Source of the DNA: Pollenia angustigena
Taxonomy: Eukaryota; Arthropoda; Insecta; Diptera; Polleniidae
Assembly: GCA_930367215.1 (NCBI GenBank)
Contig: OV884059.1
Location: 33,843,882-33,907,881 of the forward strand
Direction of reading: 5' to 3'
DNA: 64,000 nt
The notes below the pieces were generated by a model that saw nothing but the letters and a program-made list of their open reading frames with translations, ran no database searches and was not told where the DNA came from. Every line of letters starts with the position of its first letter. Positions within the stretch are counted from its first letter, which is position 1. The position numbers were made by a program, and so were the translations under genes. Shown here piece by piece: positions 1 through 37,145 of this stretch.

Positions 1-29
1 ACGAAAAAAAACTGTTTGGTGTGGTTTTT

Positions 30-590
30 GGGCGGGCGGCGTAATTGATCCATATTGGTTTGAGAAGAAGTTGGACAGGCCATCACTGTCCACGGTGAGC
101 ACTGTAGGTCAATCCAACTTTTTTTTGACCTGAATTGGATGATCTGGACACCAACGACATGAGGTTTCAACGGGACGGCGCTACGTGCCACACAGCTCAT
201 GCCACATTGGCTATTTTGTCTAGCGATTTAAGGACATATTCATCTCACATGGAGGTGATGTGAACTGGTCACCGAGATTATGCGATTTGATCCCGTTAAA
301 CTTCTTCTTGGGGGGGTTTTCTTAAGTCGGTCCTCAAAGCCAACATAACCCATGGGGTCGGTTACATTCAGCCTGATTTAAGACCCAGATTCATATAAAA
401 TTTAACATTTCGGATGCACTCCACCAAGAAAAGCCGTGGCGTACATCTAAACGATGTTATATTCCACACATAATGGCATCAGTAGGTCTTTCAAACTGAT
501 AAAAAATATCGATGATATCTCACACACACTTTGTATTATTTGAATTTAAAGATAGGAGGTGCTTTAAGAAAACCCCTTAAAATAAACTTA
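30..590 (+). pseudogene. Tc1/mariner-superfamily (SETMAR-like insect) transposase relic
   Basis: Broken coding sequence on the plus strand, readable only across several frames. It shows MRFQRDGATCHTAHATLAIL, then fragments matching the family's NWPPRSCDLTPLDFFLWG region and its C-terminal KSRGVHLNDVIFHT. Many stops and frameshifts mark it as old. The element starts before the window. It lies inside Sik2 intron 6, antisense to the host gene. Confidence 0.6.
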
Positions 591-1805
591 GAATAAAAAT
601 CGAAATAAGAAAATACCTTTTGATATTATCTTGTTGTTTAATTTTTTTTATATTTTGAGCATTTTCGAAAAATAATATCTAAAGATATACCTTGAGGTTA
701 GGCAAAAATGTATTAACCCAACAAACTCGAAGTAAAACCTTTGATATGAAATGACTTTCCCATTTGACATCAAACACAATTCTTAAACGTTTTTCAATTG
801 TTTTTGATTTTAACATTTAAATTCTTATTGATAATGATTTGAAAATAAACATTTGACATCAAATGTTTTATCAACTTTTATATAAAATTGGTATCAAATG
901 TTAAATTCAAATCAAAACTAAACATTAAAAATGGTGATTAGTCAAATTTTTACTTCGTGGTTAAATGTGTTTTACAAGTGAACGATTTAATTCTTGTGAA
1001 AAATAAAAGTTATTTGTGAGTAGTAACAATGATTAAGATTCCGAATTAAAAAAAAATTAAACGGGAAAGTGAAGATATTATAAATTTGTTGTATAATCGC
1101 GGTGCTACAATTCTCAAAATAAAAGGGAGCCAAGTATTTCGTCATTCCAAGAATTAGAGGCCGGAAAGAACATCATATTTTCGTCTTTTAGTTATGGTGC
1201 CGAATGTTTATCTCAAAGTTTATTTAAATAAATAATGAATTTAAATTAAAAAAATTAAATATTTTTATTTATGTTCCACATTGTATTATAATCCAGATTT
1301 GTAAAACATTTGAGAATTACGTTTGAAATCAAGTTGAAAATAAAGTCATGAATTTGAAAATAACTTCGCCTTTTTGTTGAGAACGCTATGATTTTCAAAT
1401 GATTTTCAAATAATTATCAAACGTTGTCGTTTGAGAAAACGTTTGATTTCATATCATTTTCAATTTCAAATCAAACCTCCGTGTTTGTTGAGATGTCAAA
1501 AAATTACGTTTAAGTTTTTGATTGGGTTTAGCTCAATATTTTGTTCTCTTTCATTTGGTTTCAATGACATGGGTTGCAAAGGGCTGCCTTGGCCCTGGTC
1601 GCTTATAGTACAAATTACAAACGAACGTACAAGCAAACCTTATATATTCCAAGAACTTAAAACACATAAAACTGATCTCGTTCAAATTTTTATTTTGATA
1701 CATGCATCAACCATATATTTCAGGTTTAAGTCCAACAATTAAAAAGATAAAAAAAAAAAACAAAAAAAAAACAATAAACAAAAATAACAGATTAATTTAA
1801 ACATT
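591..1805. other. Sik2 intron 6 interior, no feature recognised
   Basis: AT-rich sequence with short repeats of the type TTTGACATCAAA around 740-960. A 103-codon open frame at 1431-1742 has no recognisable domain and no typical coding pattern. I see no exon of the kinase here. Confidence 0.5.
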
Positions 1806-1973
1806 GGGATTATTCACGTCACAAGTTGCACCCTTGCAAAAAAGCAAAAGTGCAAAAATATTACAACAACCACAAAGACAATTATTTGCGCACAACTAAT
1901 TGTCTGTGTGGTGGTTGTTATATTTTTGCACTTATGCTTTTTTGCAAGGGGGCAATTTGTGACGTGAATACCC
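1806..1973. repeat. Palindromic MITE (fold-back element, about 168 bp)
   Basis: Two arms of roughly 75 bases are inverted copies of each other. The left arm has ATTCACGTCACAA, CTTGCAAAAAAGCA, GTGCAAAAATA and GACAATTA. The right arm carries their complements in reverse order up to TTGTGACGTGAATACCC. Only a few bases separate the arms. Confidence 0.75.
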
Positions 1974-2459
1974 TTATTGACTTAACTTTTTGAAATCGAT
2001 TAGTTGAAAAACGTTTACCCCAGGCAACAGTTGCTGGTAAAATTGCTTCATATAAACAGCGTTATCACAGAAAGCTTAACCTATTTTCTAAACAACAACC
2101 ATTCTTGTCCGCATTTTTCTGTATCAAAAAACAATTTATTTAAATCCTGGAAAACCAGGACGTATTGCAGCCCTAGTCTAGCACTACTGCTTTAAATCGT
2201 AATCATTCGATCTTTGGGAGATTATTCAATAAATAAGGCAATTAAAAAACTACAAGGTCTGACTTATGGCCTTTTTGCCTTATTTCAAAGAGAAGTTCTT
2301 TAAATTTTTAAAGTATGTTTAGACTACAAATTTACATAATAAATTTTAAAGTCGGACAATCCGTTTTACAGTTTGTTTTTCATTTTCGACAACGCCCACT
2401 GTTGATAATTACTAATTATTAGTTGTTTTTGTTAAATAATTTCTTTCATAAAATTTTTA

Positions 2460-27023
<24,564 letters not shown>

Positions 27024-27068
27024 ATTGGTATTAGAATTTCTTTTTAATCAGTTCCACATTTTAAATAA
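27024..27068 (-). promoter_or_regulatory. Sik2: Sik2 5' UTR segment with a minimal upstream ORF
   Basis: Between the acceptor (TATATTTTCAG) and the Sik2 start lie 45 bases of leader. They contain an upstream start codon followed by only two sense codons and a stop: ATG TGG AAC TGA (27059-27048), 25 bases before the Sik2 ATG. Such minimal uORFs can limit reinitiation downstream. The role here is inferred. Confidence 0.5.
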
Positions 27069-27307
27069 CTGAAAATATAATAAAAATTCAAAACAAATTT
27101 TAATTATTTAATAATACATAATTAGATAATAAACATTATTTATTTAGTAGTAGAATTTTTTTAGAAAAAAACTTTGCAATTTTACAGCGAATACATTAAG
27201 TCTTAAAATGAGTGCCAACATTTCAAAATAATGGTCAATACAAAATATTATATCTACATATTCGTCGACCTGTCCATTCTTCTCCCTGCTAAACTTATAC
27301 TTATAAC
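27069..27307. other. Upstream of the Sik2 5' UTR exon, nothing recognised
   Basis: Intron side of the 5' UTR acceptor. The pyrimidine tract TATATTTTCAG is at 27069-27079. The upstream non-coding exon and promoter were not identified. Confidence 0.4.
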
Positions 27308-28449
27308 CAGGGAAACCAGAAATATGATCTAAAAACACGTTTTATATGCATTAATTATGCAGTAAAAACTGGAAAATATGCCCTGAAAATTGTTAAAAAT
27401 ATACCCCAAAAATTTAAAATTGCTCATTTGAAGACACAATATTCAACAATATAATAACAAAATCTAAATAGAAAAAACTAAAAAAGGTAAAAACTCATAT
27501 AAGAGATGTTTGCGCCGAATATTATTTAGATATTAACATCCATATGGGTTTTTGTCTTAAAGAGATTTTAGGTACGGCCGCTCAATTGTTAACAAATGTT
27601 AACATTTAAAAGGAATTTAAAGCTAGTTAAGGATGGGAGCTTTGAGCAAATGTGAACCGATTCGAAAATAATTTAATTTGAAGTAAAATATTTTTGGCAC
27701 GAATTTAATTTAACTACCATCGTAATTAGATAGCTTGCGGACACAAAGGGTATAAACTATAGACCGATTCTCACCATTTGCATAGACTTCGTCCATATTT
27801 GATCAAATTATCTACAAAATTGGAACTTGTACTCTGCGCAAAAAGCTAACATGGACATACAACCAGCCAGGCGGATGGATGGACATCGTTAGATCACTTT
27901 AAAAAGTGATTATCAGCCATGTTCTGACAATGCCGCGATTTGAAATCGCAAAAAGCCAGATTTATTTTATGGTGTTCTGAAACTGGTGCGTTTTGCTTTC
28001 GACTTGCCATAGTTTTTTAAAGTTCCCATGATCATACTTTTGCAATTTGAAGTCACCAAACTTCTTGCGATTTACAGTACACGTATTATGCAATTTCAAG
28101 TCAAGATCGCAAACGTTTAGCGTTTTGCGATTGTAAGAACATGCCCGTATGAGTCGATCGGAATACTGAAAGATTGGTCTAGATACAAATCGCATAACAT
28201 TTATCCTCAATGATAACCTGCTTTGTCTTACAATTTAAGAGCAAAAATTAAATGTAGATGTCGAAATTGAAGTAATGCTATGTTCACATTTGGGTTTTTA
28301 AACGCGTTTAAGCAAAACGTTGATTTAGCTAATCAAAGCCGTTCACATTACATTTGAGATGATTAAGATGACAGATGATTAAGAAAAAACACACACACAA
28401 ACACACAAAAAATCAACAAACAAATTAAAATTTCTTTAAAGTATTAAAA

Positions 28450-28644
28450 ATGGATAAAAACACTTTTATAAAGTTATCAGAAGATTATTTTAATCAATTT
28501 AATGATGAAATTGTGAAAATTTATGAATTATTTAAGGAAAAAAATAAAAACATTAAGCAGACATCTTGGCCGGTTGTACACGATCATGAGCGATTCTACA
28601 TTATTAGGGTATGTTCAGTGGATTCTATGTGGTTTATGAAGTGA
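28450..28644 (+). CDS. Small open frame in a TIR element, unknown
   Basis: 64 codons, MDKNTFIKLSEDYFNQFNDE..., preceded by TTAAAA. Acidic and helical in appearance, with no recognised domain. It lies wholly within the 490-bp TIR element and could be a captured or residual transposon gene piece. It may equally be chance. Confidence 0.2.
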   Translation: MDKNTFIKLSEDYFNQFNDEIVKIYELFKEKNKNIKQTSWPVVHDHERFYIIRVCSVDSMWFMK

Positions 28645-28912
28645 TTTAGTTGTAATCATGTCGATTTGAAGTGATTAACAAATCACTTCACTGTATGGGT
28701 AATCATCTCTTAATCACGTTCGAGCTGCTTAAACGCGTTTAAGAACCCAAGTGTGAACATCAGGCGCGGATCTAGCTCGAGCCTTACGGGGGGGAAATTT
28801 TGTATGGTACAAAAAAGTAAAAAACTTGTATTAAAAGTTAATTAAAAACAATATGTATATATTAAATAAAAAACAAAACAATAAGGTTAAATAAAATATA
28901 AAATTAATCTTT

Positions 28913-31020
28913 TTAAATAAATAAATTGTGATTTCCTTGTGAGGCAAATAGATAGTACAGTCTATCTTCGGTCATTGTTGATCTGAGCCATGTTTTTATT
29001 CGACGATGCGTAGGAAATAACCTCTCACTCGTAGCATTACTGACGAGCATTGACACGAAAATTTGAAATATATTTCTTAGATTTCGGTAGATATCTTCAT
29101 CACAGTTTATTAAAACATTTACAACGTTATCTGAACGATTTTCAGATATTTTCCATGTTTGTTGCCAATGCAACAGTTCAGGCTCAAGTTAAGATGTGTT
29201 GATCTCGTTTATCAAACATAATCCGCTCATCAGCTAGTTGTGGTTTTAAAATAAATGGTATAATATTTAATGGAATATAAGACTCGATGTATAATTTAAT
29301 TTTTATTTAAAAAAATATGTACATATTTCGACGATCATTAATACAATAATTGTTACCAAATACTACCCCACCCCTGATCTCTTAATGTTATACATGAATT
29401 TAACATTATTTTAGGTGCTTTTTGAGCTTAAAATAGCACTTACAGAAGACTCATCACAATATAAATTTCGTTAAAAAAAAGATTGATATTGATTCATACA
29501 TTCATTAATAATCACAAAATTAGTTTATATATATAATTTGTTTTGTTAAAATAAATAAAATCGGGTTTATTATAGGTATAGTACTGAAAAACTGTAGCGT
29601 GCGTTGTAAGGCGTGCGTCACAAAGGGTTCACGGCTTTTATCAAAAAATTACAACATTTTTAAGCTGCGAATAAGTGATTTTAGAGTTCTCTCATATTCA
29701 CCTTTCTTTTAGGAATTAGACTTTGTATACCTTATGATGCAAAATTCGCTAAAAATTATGAAAACACACTTCAACTTTTAAAGTTGCTTCTAATTTTTGT
29801 GGCGTGCGTCACAAAACTTTGTGATCAATTATTTCGCAACAAAAGCCTGCTAAGAAATTATGATATATGCCATTCGTAAGTACATATTAATGTCACTAAG
29901 TACTATATATAAGTTGAAGCTATCTCTGTTGAAATGCCAAAAAAAGTTTATATATCAATCAGAAAACACGTGTGAATGTAGCGTTCGTTACGCAGGATTT
30001 GCCCATATGACTTGATTTCACTTTGAGGTAGAAGTTTAAGTATGTTCAAAACATTTAGGATATCTATTGGGAAAGGTGTTTCGAAATCTTCTAAAATAAA
30101 TTCAATAAGAGGAATGTAACCTACAACTCGGTAGTAATCTTCAACATTTTGGAAGTGATTATTTCGTTCAAATCTTGTCTTTTTGAATGAAACATCGATC
30201 TGAACGCAAATAACTTTAACTTTTTCAAAAATCGCTTTAAATTGTTCTTCGGCTTTCTATCATTGCTCTTCAAGGCACATGATTAAAGTTTTGATCAGGC
30301 TTGATCCTTTTTGAAGATCAATATCGTGCTTTTGTAAAATGATACTTAATGGCTGTGTTACAATAAGTATGTTACAATAATATGTATATTCCGCAAATAA
30401 GTTCAAAAGTACTAAGGAGTTCCTTAATATAAAGGTAGAGATACAATCTTTCCACTCAGACATTTTTTCCAAAGCTTCTACTATATGATGGACACTTGTT
30501 GCAAAGTGTGAAATTGAGTTGTGACGGTCCACCCATCTTGTCTCGCATAATGTAGAGAGTTTGGCTCCCAAATACTTTACTAAAACTGTGTTTTGCCTGG
30601 GATGATTATATTTAAAAAATTTTGTCGTTTCTTTAACAAATGATACAACTTTTTGTATTAGTGGCACTTTATTGCTTTTAGAAATTGAGTTGTTTGATTT
30701 GTGGGAATAGCATGGCGTTTGTTTCGCATTTCTCGCGGTTTCCAGGTTTTTTAACACCTATTTGTTCCAACTCCTACACAACTTTTTAGATCAAGACCAA
30801 AATTTGTCAGAGCTTTAAGAACTATTGATGAAAGTGCCTTCGCATCACTTGACACATCAACGTCATCCATATACTTTGAAGCCTCTTCAAATGCTTTTAC
30901 AACAAAGCCAATAAATTCATCCCTTACAACTTTTTTGTTGTATGTTGAAATATCTTAAAGATAAGGAAATCTGGCTTTTCCCCGACAAATCCGTGCTTTC
31001 GTCAAAAATAGAATTTTGAT
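28913..31020 (-). pseudogene. hAT transposase pseudogene
   Basis: Minus-strand reading in pieces. About 31020 downward: SIFDESTDLSGKSQISLSLR (first catalytic Asp region), then EFIGFVVKAFEEASKYMDD and LTNFGLDLKSCVGVGTN. 30757-30260 is 165 codons with LSTLCETRWVDRHNSISHF, a hallmark of this hAT lineage. About 30250-30000: VGYIPLIEFILEDFE. 29173-28913 has the C-terminal dimerisation block VSNATSERLFPTHRRIKTWL and STMTEDRL. Between 29290 and 29990 the protein is lost or replaced. Several stops and frameshifts are present. Confidence 0.82.
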
Positions 31021-31210
31021 TCATATAACACATATATACATAAATATTGCATTTACTAAGGCTTATTAATAATTCAATCGAACGCATTATCAAGTCAGAC
31101 GTTTAGTCTTTCGATATAGATGGCACCTGCTGGGATTCAATGTAGAATAATAAGTATTTGAATACGGTAAACTAGATGTTTCATTGGAAATATCTAATAA
31201 ATAACTATTA

Positions 31211-31655
31211 CTACGTTTATACGCACCACTTATTCGCAAATAAATATATTGCAAGTAGAGAATATTGCCGCATAAACAGTGAATTAAATTTTTATTTGCA
31301 AATAGCTAACTCATGAAAACAATTCCTGATTAACGACACTATTTGCAAATAAGATTTTAAGCATTGCCACACTTTTCACCGTTTTACGTTTTTATTTCGA
31401 TGTAGCACATTCATATGACAACAAAAGTAAAATTAAATCAATAATGTGCAAATAAATTTAAAAATACACAATAATTTTTGATCTTTTTCATTTAAAAAAT
31501 AAAAAGTTTATATACATACAGTGCTACCAAATCAATAAATTTTCCATCTGGCATCACTTAAAAAGAAGAATTTTCATTAAGAAATAGACATATAAACAGA
31601 AAGTTAGTTAATCGCAAATAATTTTAATTCGCGAATAGGCTACGTATAAACGTAG
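31211..31655. mobile_element. MITE inside the hAT (innermost layer), TSD TA
   Basis: Ends CTACGTTTATACGC and GTATAAACGTAG with TA on both sides (31209-31210, 31656-31657). Subterminal ATTCGCAAATAA and AATTCGCGAATA are also inverted. 445 bp, no coding. Confidence 0.78.
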
Positions 31656-32150
31656 TATATAAGGATTAAGATTTGGATACTTATTGAAAATTTCGTTAAA
31701 TTTTGTACATAAAAAAAGTATTATTATTAGGAATTCTTGTATTATCGAAATTAACAAAACATGTTTTTATAAATTTACGGGGGGGAAATTTCCTTATTTC
31801 CCCCCCCCCCCTGAATCCGCGCCTGGTGAACATAGTATAACAGGTTTTCAAAAAAAAAAAAAAATGTATTTGCTGCGAAAGCTCTTGTAGGCATCAAAAA
31901 AAATTTAATATGTATCAAAATATGCATTAAAAATGCAAAATATGAGCTATAAACCTAAAAAATGCTGCAAAAAGGCTCTTTCAACTAAAATGTGCCAAAA
32001 AATGCTGCAAACGGTAAAATATGCAAAAATATGCACTAACAAATCGATGCCAAAATTCTTAAAAAGCTCTAAAACGGATAAGAATATTGTTTCTGCCTTC
32101 ATTAGTCGCACAACATGTTATTGCATATTTCTGGTTTCCCTGCTTATAAC

Positions 32151-33076
32151 GCTTCGTATTTAAAAAAATGCTTCAAATTCTGTACAAATCTTATAACAAA
32201 AGAAGTGTTTGTCACCATTCGGGAAATTATCATATTTGGTATAAGGGGGATTTCATGTCAAGTGCCCCAATTTTGAAATCGATGACTTTCGATTTGGATG
32301 AAATTTGCACCAAGGTTAATCATATTCAATTCATTCACGACAAGTGAGAGAGATCCAGAAGAAATCGTCAACTACATTTTCGAAAAATGTTTTTTTTATT
32401 GAATCTTCATAAACAGACATTTTGTGGTCTGGAATTTGATTGCAAATTTTTACTAATTTAGGGTCGCTGATTTCAAATCTAATCTTCGTTTTTCTCTATC
32501 AGGGGCCTGATTCTGGCAGTCGTGATCGAGTACTCGATTCGAAAGCAGTTTAAAATCTAATTATTTCAGTCAATACTGAACGAATCGGAATTATTTTTTC
32601 AGTGTTGTGAAGCATTCATTTGAGTTTCACAACACAGAAAAACTAATTTCGATTCGTTCCGTATCGACTGAAATAAAATTGCTTTCGAATCGAGAAAGTA
32701 CTCGATCACATCTGCCAGAATTAGGCCCCAGCTCTACTTTTCGAGATATACCGTTATGTCCAAAATTAAGGCACTTTTGCTACATATATTTGAATAACTT
32801 GAAAACGGTTGACCATATTCAGTTAATAACAAATCCGAAACTCGGCAACAGTATTATCTATAAGCCGTGCTTACATTGTTTTAAAATTTGCCCTGTAGTT
32901 TCAGAGATATCGTTAAAAGATGTGAAAAAAGGAACATTTTGAAAAAAAAATTCTTTGCTCTTTAACAATTCATAAAAAATAAAAATGCGACAAAAATCAC
33001 AGAAATGAGGTCTATTTTATTGTAATCGATGCACAACTTTTGATTTTATTCACAATTTATTGAAAAAACTGAATAT
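32151..33076. other. Intergenic, with one palindromic MITE
   Basis: Apart from the fold-back element at 32502-32729, the stretch has untranslatable repeat-like text (GAAATCGATGACTTTCGATTTGGATG, split; AACTTGAAAACGGTTGACC). No gene was recognised. Confidence 0.4.
32502..32729. repeat. Palindromic MITE, GGGGCCTGATTCTGGCAG ends
   Basis: Arms of about 105 bp start GGGGCCTGATTCTGGCAG and run through GATCGAGTACTCGATTCGAA and TTTCAGTGTTGTGAA to a short centre near 32620. The flanking word CTCTA on both sides may be the TSD. Confidence 0.75.
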
Positions 33077-33663
33077 TGATGCGGCTGTGATGATTCAAAT
33101 TAATTTTGGCGCCTTTGAATTGTTTGGATATTAAAGGCCTACGAAGTGCACCATAACTGAATACCGTAGCACCAGATTGGCTTTAAGAACGAGAGTAGGA
33201 ACAGAATTTTTTCTAAAAAGCCTATTAATTTAACTGTTTTTATGTTCATTGAGTTAATTTTGCTTTTATATGTAATTTCCACGTTAAACACCGATCTAGA
33301 TGTATTCTAAGATATTTTACATTCGAGTGTTGAGGTATTATTTGATTATTGATTTTAATAGGGGGGATGTTTCCCGGCACAAAGTGAATGTTACATGTGC
33401 GCATTTGTATCCTCCATTGTTTTAAACACTTTTCCAGTTTAAATATATAGTCCTGTACGTAACGAGAAGCTTCATGACGGTTTTAGTGTACGCACATGTT
33501 GAAGTTTGGGTGTAGTTGTTTGTTGGCATGTCCAAAATATAAATTAAGTAAAACAGAGAGCCCAAGACACTGCCTTGTGGACCTCAAGCGTCAACTGGCT
33601 GAGGAGAACTTAAAAACTGTCTTCTTTAATAATAAATTTCCGAATAACAAAGTAGCTTTCTAG
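33077..33663 (-). pseudogene. Jockey reverse transcriptase relic (same family as 16489)
   Basis: On the minus strand: GPQGSVLGSLFYLIYILDMP, TNNYTQTSTCAY (the catalytic FADD has become CAY), HVTFTLCRET, and a C-terminal part with ANLVLRYSV and ITAAS. It aligns piecewise with residues about 630-800 of the intact ORF2 at 16489. Stops are frequent. It is clearly older than that copy. Confidence 0.75.
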
Positions 33664-34877
33664 CAGCCTTTGTTTGTTTACTGTGCCCATGTTCTGTAAC
33701 TCTCGCCTCGAGAAAATTTTCGATTGTAATGCGTGAAATGAAACAAAAATGCCATAAATTGAAACAAACAGCTGTTTTTCTCACTTAACTGTGTCTGTAA
33801 CTTTTTTTGGCGAGTACAAGCTGTCACGTAAGGAAATTACTAGCCAATTTAACGAATAAAAATGGGGCGAGAAAAAATTTGAACACTAAAAAACCATTAA
33901 AAATGCAAAATGCAAAGAATAATAATAATAATATTTTATTCTTGGCACATTTTTCATTGTTTTATTATTTTGCTTTTAACATTTTTATAAAATATACGAA
34001 CGTCTTCTAAGCTCGTTTGCAAACAACAAACATTAAAGTCGCTCTTTACACAGTTTGGTATAGCCGACGGTTGTATTTTCGCCGCCGTCGCACAGAGGAG
34101 TATTTGGCCTGAAAAGCTGGCCTGAAAGGCAAAACTGAATTTTAAGAAATCTTAAGAACTAAGTACGCAGCTCGACAGACCACAATATTTTACATTATAT
34201 TGTAAATTTTGAAGACATTTAGTTGCGATTTGCAGCTCTGAGACCCTGCTAAAGTCAGGAAAGTGAAGAAAATTATATGAGATTTAAATGTTTTTTTTTT
34301 CGGTTTCTATTATACACTTTTTTTTTGCAAAAAAAGGAAAAGAAGAGGTTTTTAAAGGTGAGGTTAGCATGTCTACGAATTATGTTTGATACCACAATAA
34401 AATTTGGAATCTCTTATTTTAGAATCCAAAAAAAAAGTGTGCGCAAGTTTGCGCCATTATTTTTGACGATTTTTTTTAAATTTTCACATTTCTTCTATTT
34501 TGCTCTTATACCTTTATATCGTCATAAACTTTTATGTATTTTGAATTATTGATTTCAACTGTTATTCACATCACTTTTAACACTTCACAATATTAATACC
34601 TGCCTATATGTATTTATAAATTGCAAAAATTCTTAATTATCCAAAATAGTTTTAAGGGAATGTCCCACACATCCCCATAAAAGATATTTTTATATACCTG
34701 CTCTAAAAAACAAAAATAAGTTTACAAAAAATAAATATATGTACATAAAAAATACATGGGCACCCAGGTATCAGGCTACCATCCAATTAAGGCATAAAAG
34801 CATGCGCTTGAAAATACTTATAAAGGGTTATTGCACCCATTTTTTATCAAAACCGTTTTGTAACTTCGAGAGTCAAC

Positions 34878-36871
34878 ATGGAACAAGTTTACACAAGATT
34901 ACAGCTATTCCAAATAGTGAAAAAATCTAGTGCTGGAACCATGGACGAGAAATTGGATTTTTTGGTCAGAAAATTTAGCGAAATTTCAAAATGTCAAGGG
35001 AATGGGGACATATTAGCACTGAAGCAGTGTTTGAAAAATTTCAAAAATTGTTTCAAAAGATATTGGCTTTCGGCACAACGAAAAGAGGACCGCTTTTTAA
35101 GCACAAACGCTAAATGGCTGGAAGGAACTGTAACAATACCAGTATTTGGCAGTTCGTCTTCAGGGCGACCACGAAAAGAATTTAATGAAGCTAGTGATAG
35201 AACAAAGCGGAGAAAAACTGAAAAAGTTCGTCACCAATTAACAACAGAGGAGATCACATTTGCTGCATCCATGAGTCAAATAGCAGCGGGACATAACGAT
35301 GCGGCTAAATTAATAATGGATATAACGAGATCCCCAAGAAAAGCAAGAATTTGCAAGCGATCATTAACAACTTCTGAAGTCAACCCTGTGAATAAACTTT
35401 CAACGGAAGGAACTTTAGCACTCTTTGTAAATGCAGAGCTCACGAAAAAGCAATATGAAATTTTATACAATGCCAATAAAAATGTGTATCCATGTTACTC
35501 GTTACTAAAAAATGCAAAAAAAAATTGTTATCCCAATGAAGATGCCATAACCGTTACTGAAACATTAGCGGAAGTGAAGCTCCAAGCTCTCCTCGACCAT
35601 ACAGCAACACGTTTATGTATATACCTTGAAGAGGTTTTGCAGCAGTTAGACTATGAAGAGCTAAATTTCTTGGAACTTATAACCAAATGGGGCTGTGACG
35701 GATCGCACCAATCATGTTATAAGCAGAAATTCGAAAACGAAGATGTTAGTGCCGCTAATATATTCCAAAGCAGTTGTGTACCAATTAAACTAATCACAAA
35801 TACTAATGGAAAAATTAAAACGATATGGCGAAATCAAACACCATCCTCAACTAGGCTGTGTAGACCAATCCGCATCCGTTTTGTGCAGGAAACAACTGAC
35901 ATCACGAAGCAAGAAATAGGACACATAAATAATCAAATTGAATTTTTAAAGAAAAGCGAAGTACCGTGTAGTGGAAAAATTGCACAAATTAAACACACGA
36001 TGGTAATGACAATGGTCGACGGAAAAGTATGCAAGCTGCAACGGACACAAAATCGACAATGAGGTGTTACATTTGCGGTCAAACTTCGAAAGATTTTAAC
36101 ACGTTGCAGAAGAATGTTCGTCTGAACTGTGATGCCTTGAGTTTTGGACTATCAACTTTACATGCACGCATATGCTTTTTAGAATCGATACTTCATCTCT
36201 CATATAAACTGCCAATTAAAAAGTGGCAAGCAAGGAGCGATGAAGATAAAGCAATTGTTAAAGAGAGGAAGATATTCATCCAAAAAAGACTTAAAGACGA
36301 GATAGGAATACTTGTTGATGTTCCAAAACCAGGATACGGTAGCACTAATGATGGCAACACATCAAGAAGATTTTTTTCGGACCCAGCAACTGCATCGAAA
36401 ATCACTGGAATAAATGAAGAATTAATCAACCGCCTGAAAATAATATTGGAAGCAATAACTAGCGGACACCGAATTAATATTGAGAAATTTGAGGAATATG
36501 CACATAAAACTGCCGAAATATATGTGCAACTTTACAACTGGCACCCCATGAGTCCTACGATGCACAAGATTCTTATTCATGGCGGTAGTGTTATAAAGCA
36601 AGCAATCTTGCCAATTGGACAATTGTCAGAAGAAGCTGCTAAAGCCAGAAATAAGCACTTACGATTATATCGCACGAATTATTCGAGGAAATTCAGCAGA
36701 AGCGATACAAATCGAGATGTCTTGAATAGGTTATTTCTGAGCAGTGACCCTTTTATAAGCTGCAGTACGCAAATAGAACGGAATAATAAAAAAGCTTTTT
36801 CATCAGAAACCATCACACTTCTTCTTCCTGACACCGATGATGCAGCTAATGAGGATACACATACGACATAA
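34878..36871 (+). pseudogene. Transib transposase (RAG1 core homologue), single frameshift
   Basis: DDE recombinase that cuts at the element ends through hairpin chemistry in this superfamily. The first frame (34878-36062, 394 aa) has GRPRK at 96-100 followed by basic KRRK, like the RAG1 nonamer-binding region; KWGCDGS with Asp274 (RAG1 D600 position); TPSSTRLCRPIRIRF; and MTMVDGKVC with Asp381 (D708 position). At about 36033 one base appears to be missing. The other frame (from 36029) continues CYICGQTSKDFN (zinc pair CxxC), LSTLHARICFLESILHLSYK, MHKILIHG (HxxxxH zinc pair) and LSEEAAKARNKHLRLYRTN, with the third acidic residue at Glu201/202 of that frame (E962 position). The combined length of about 660 aa is normal. 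No other break was seen, so the inactivation looks recent. RAG1 positions are from memory. Confidence 0.92.
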
Positions 36872-37145
36872 TAATTAGTAATGAATTTTTAATAGTTTAA
36901 CTTTTCGTTTATAAAGTATTAAATAATATAAAATAAATATAAAAAAGCCTTTTTAATAAAAAAAATACTGTTTTATAAGAGCCTTACAATTTTCAAATTT
37001 TTTTTTTTTTAATTAGACTGTAAATCATATGTATGTATGTACATACAGTCTGTCAAGAATGAGTTTAAACCTTTAAAATCAACATTTGTTAATTGAGTTT
37101 TGCGATTTATACCAACTTTTATTCCTTAGGAATGTGGCTTTTAGA

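Larger units (their letters stand above)
28761..31825 (-). mobile_element. hAT transposon (DUF4371/ZMYM-type), decayed, TSD GTGAACAT
   Basis: GTGAACAT at 28753-28760 and 31826-31833; ends CAGGCGCGGATCTAG and CTGAATCCGCGCCTG. It is 3065 bp, includes a later MITE at 31211, and has a transposase pseudogene on the minus strand. Confidence 0.92.
28279..31834. mobile_element. TIR element interrupted by a hAT (second layer)
   Basis: Left end TATGTTCACATTTGGGTT then AAACGCGTTTAAG; right end CTTAAACGCGTTTAAG then CCCAAGTGTGAACATA. The right terminal repeat is split by the hAT at 28761-31825, whose 8-bp target GTGAACAT lies inside it. About 490 bp without the insert. It is flanked by TA or a similar short target. 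Confidence 0.75.
27308..32142. mobile_element. Non-autonomous hAT element (outer layer of a nest), TSD CTTATAAC
   Basis: CTTATAAC flanks both sides (27300-27307, 32143-32150). Ends are CAGGGAAACCAGAAATATG and CATATTTCTGGTTTCCCTG. Subtracting later insertions leaves about 1.3 kb, homologous over its length to 38157-39202 (inverted). The sequence 27720-27930 carries the words GACATCGTTAG and AGCCAGGCGGATGG, a distant relative of the R repeat tail. Confidence 0.88.

Noticed and set aside
1431..1742. 103-codon open frame
   Set aside because: No domain, no start or codon pattern of a gene, and it lies in a Sik2 intron among AT-rich sequence.
31933..32163. Lys/Cys-rich open frame with a counterpart at 38128-38430
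   Set aside because: Both come from the TATGC-rich ends of the same hAT MITE family. The similarity is that of repeat DNA, not of a conserved protein.
36029..36062. Programmed frameshift or intron joining the two Transib frames
   Set aside because: No slippery site or splice signals are visible, and a single missing base restores the frame exactly at the family's conserved segment, so a plain deletion is simpler.
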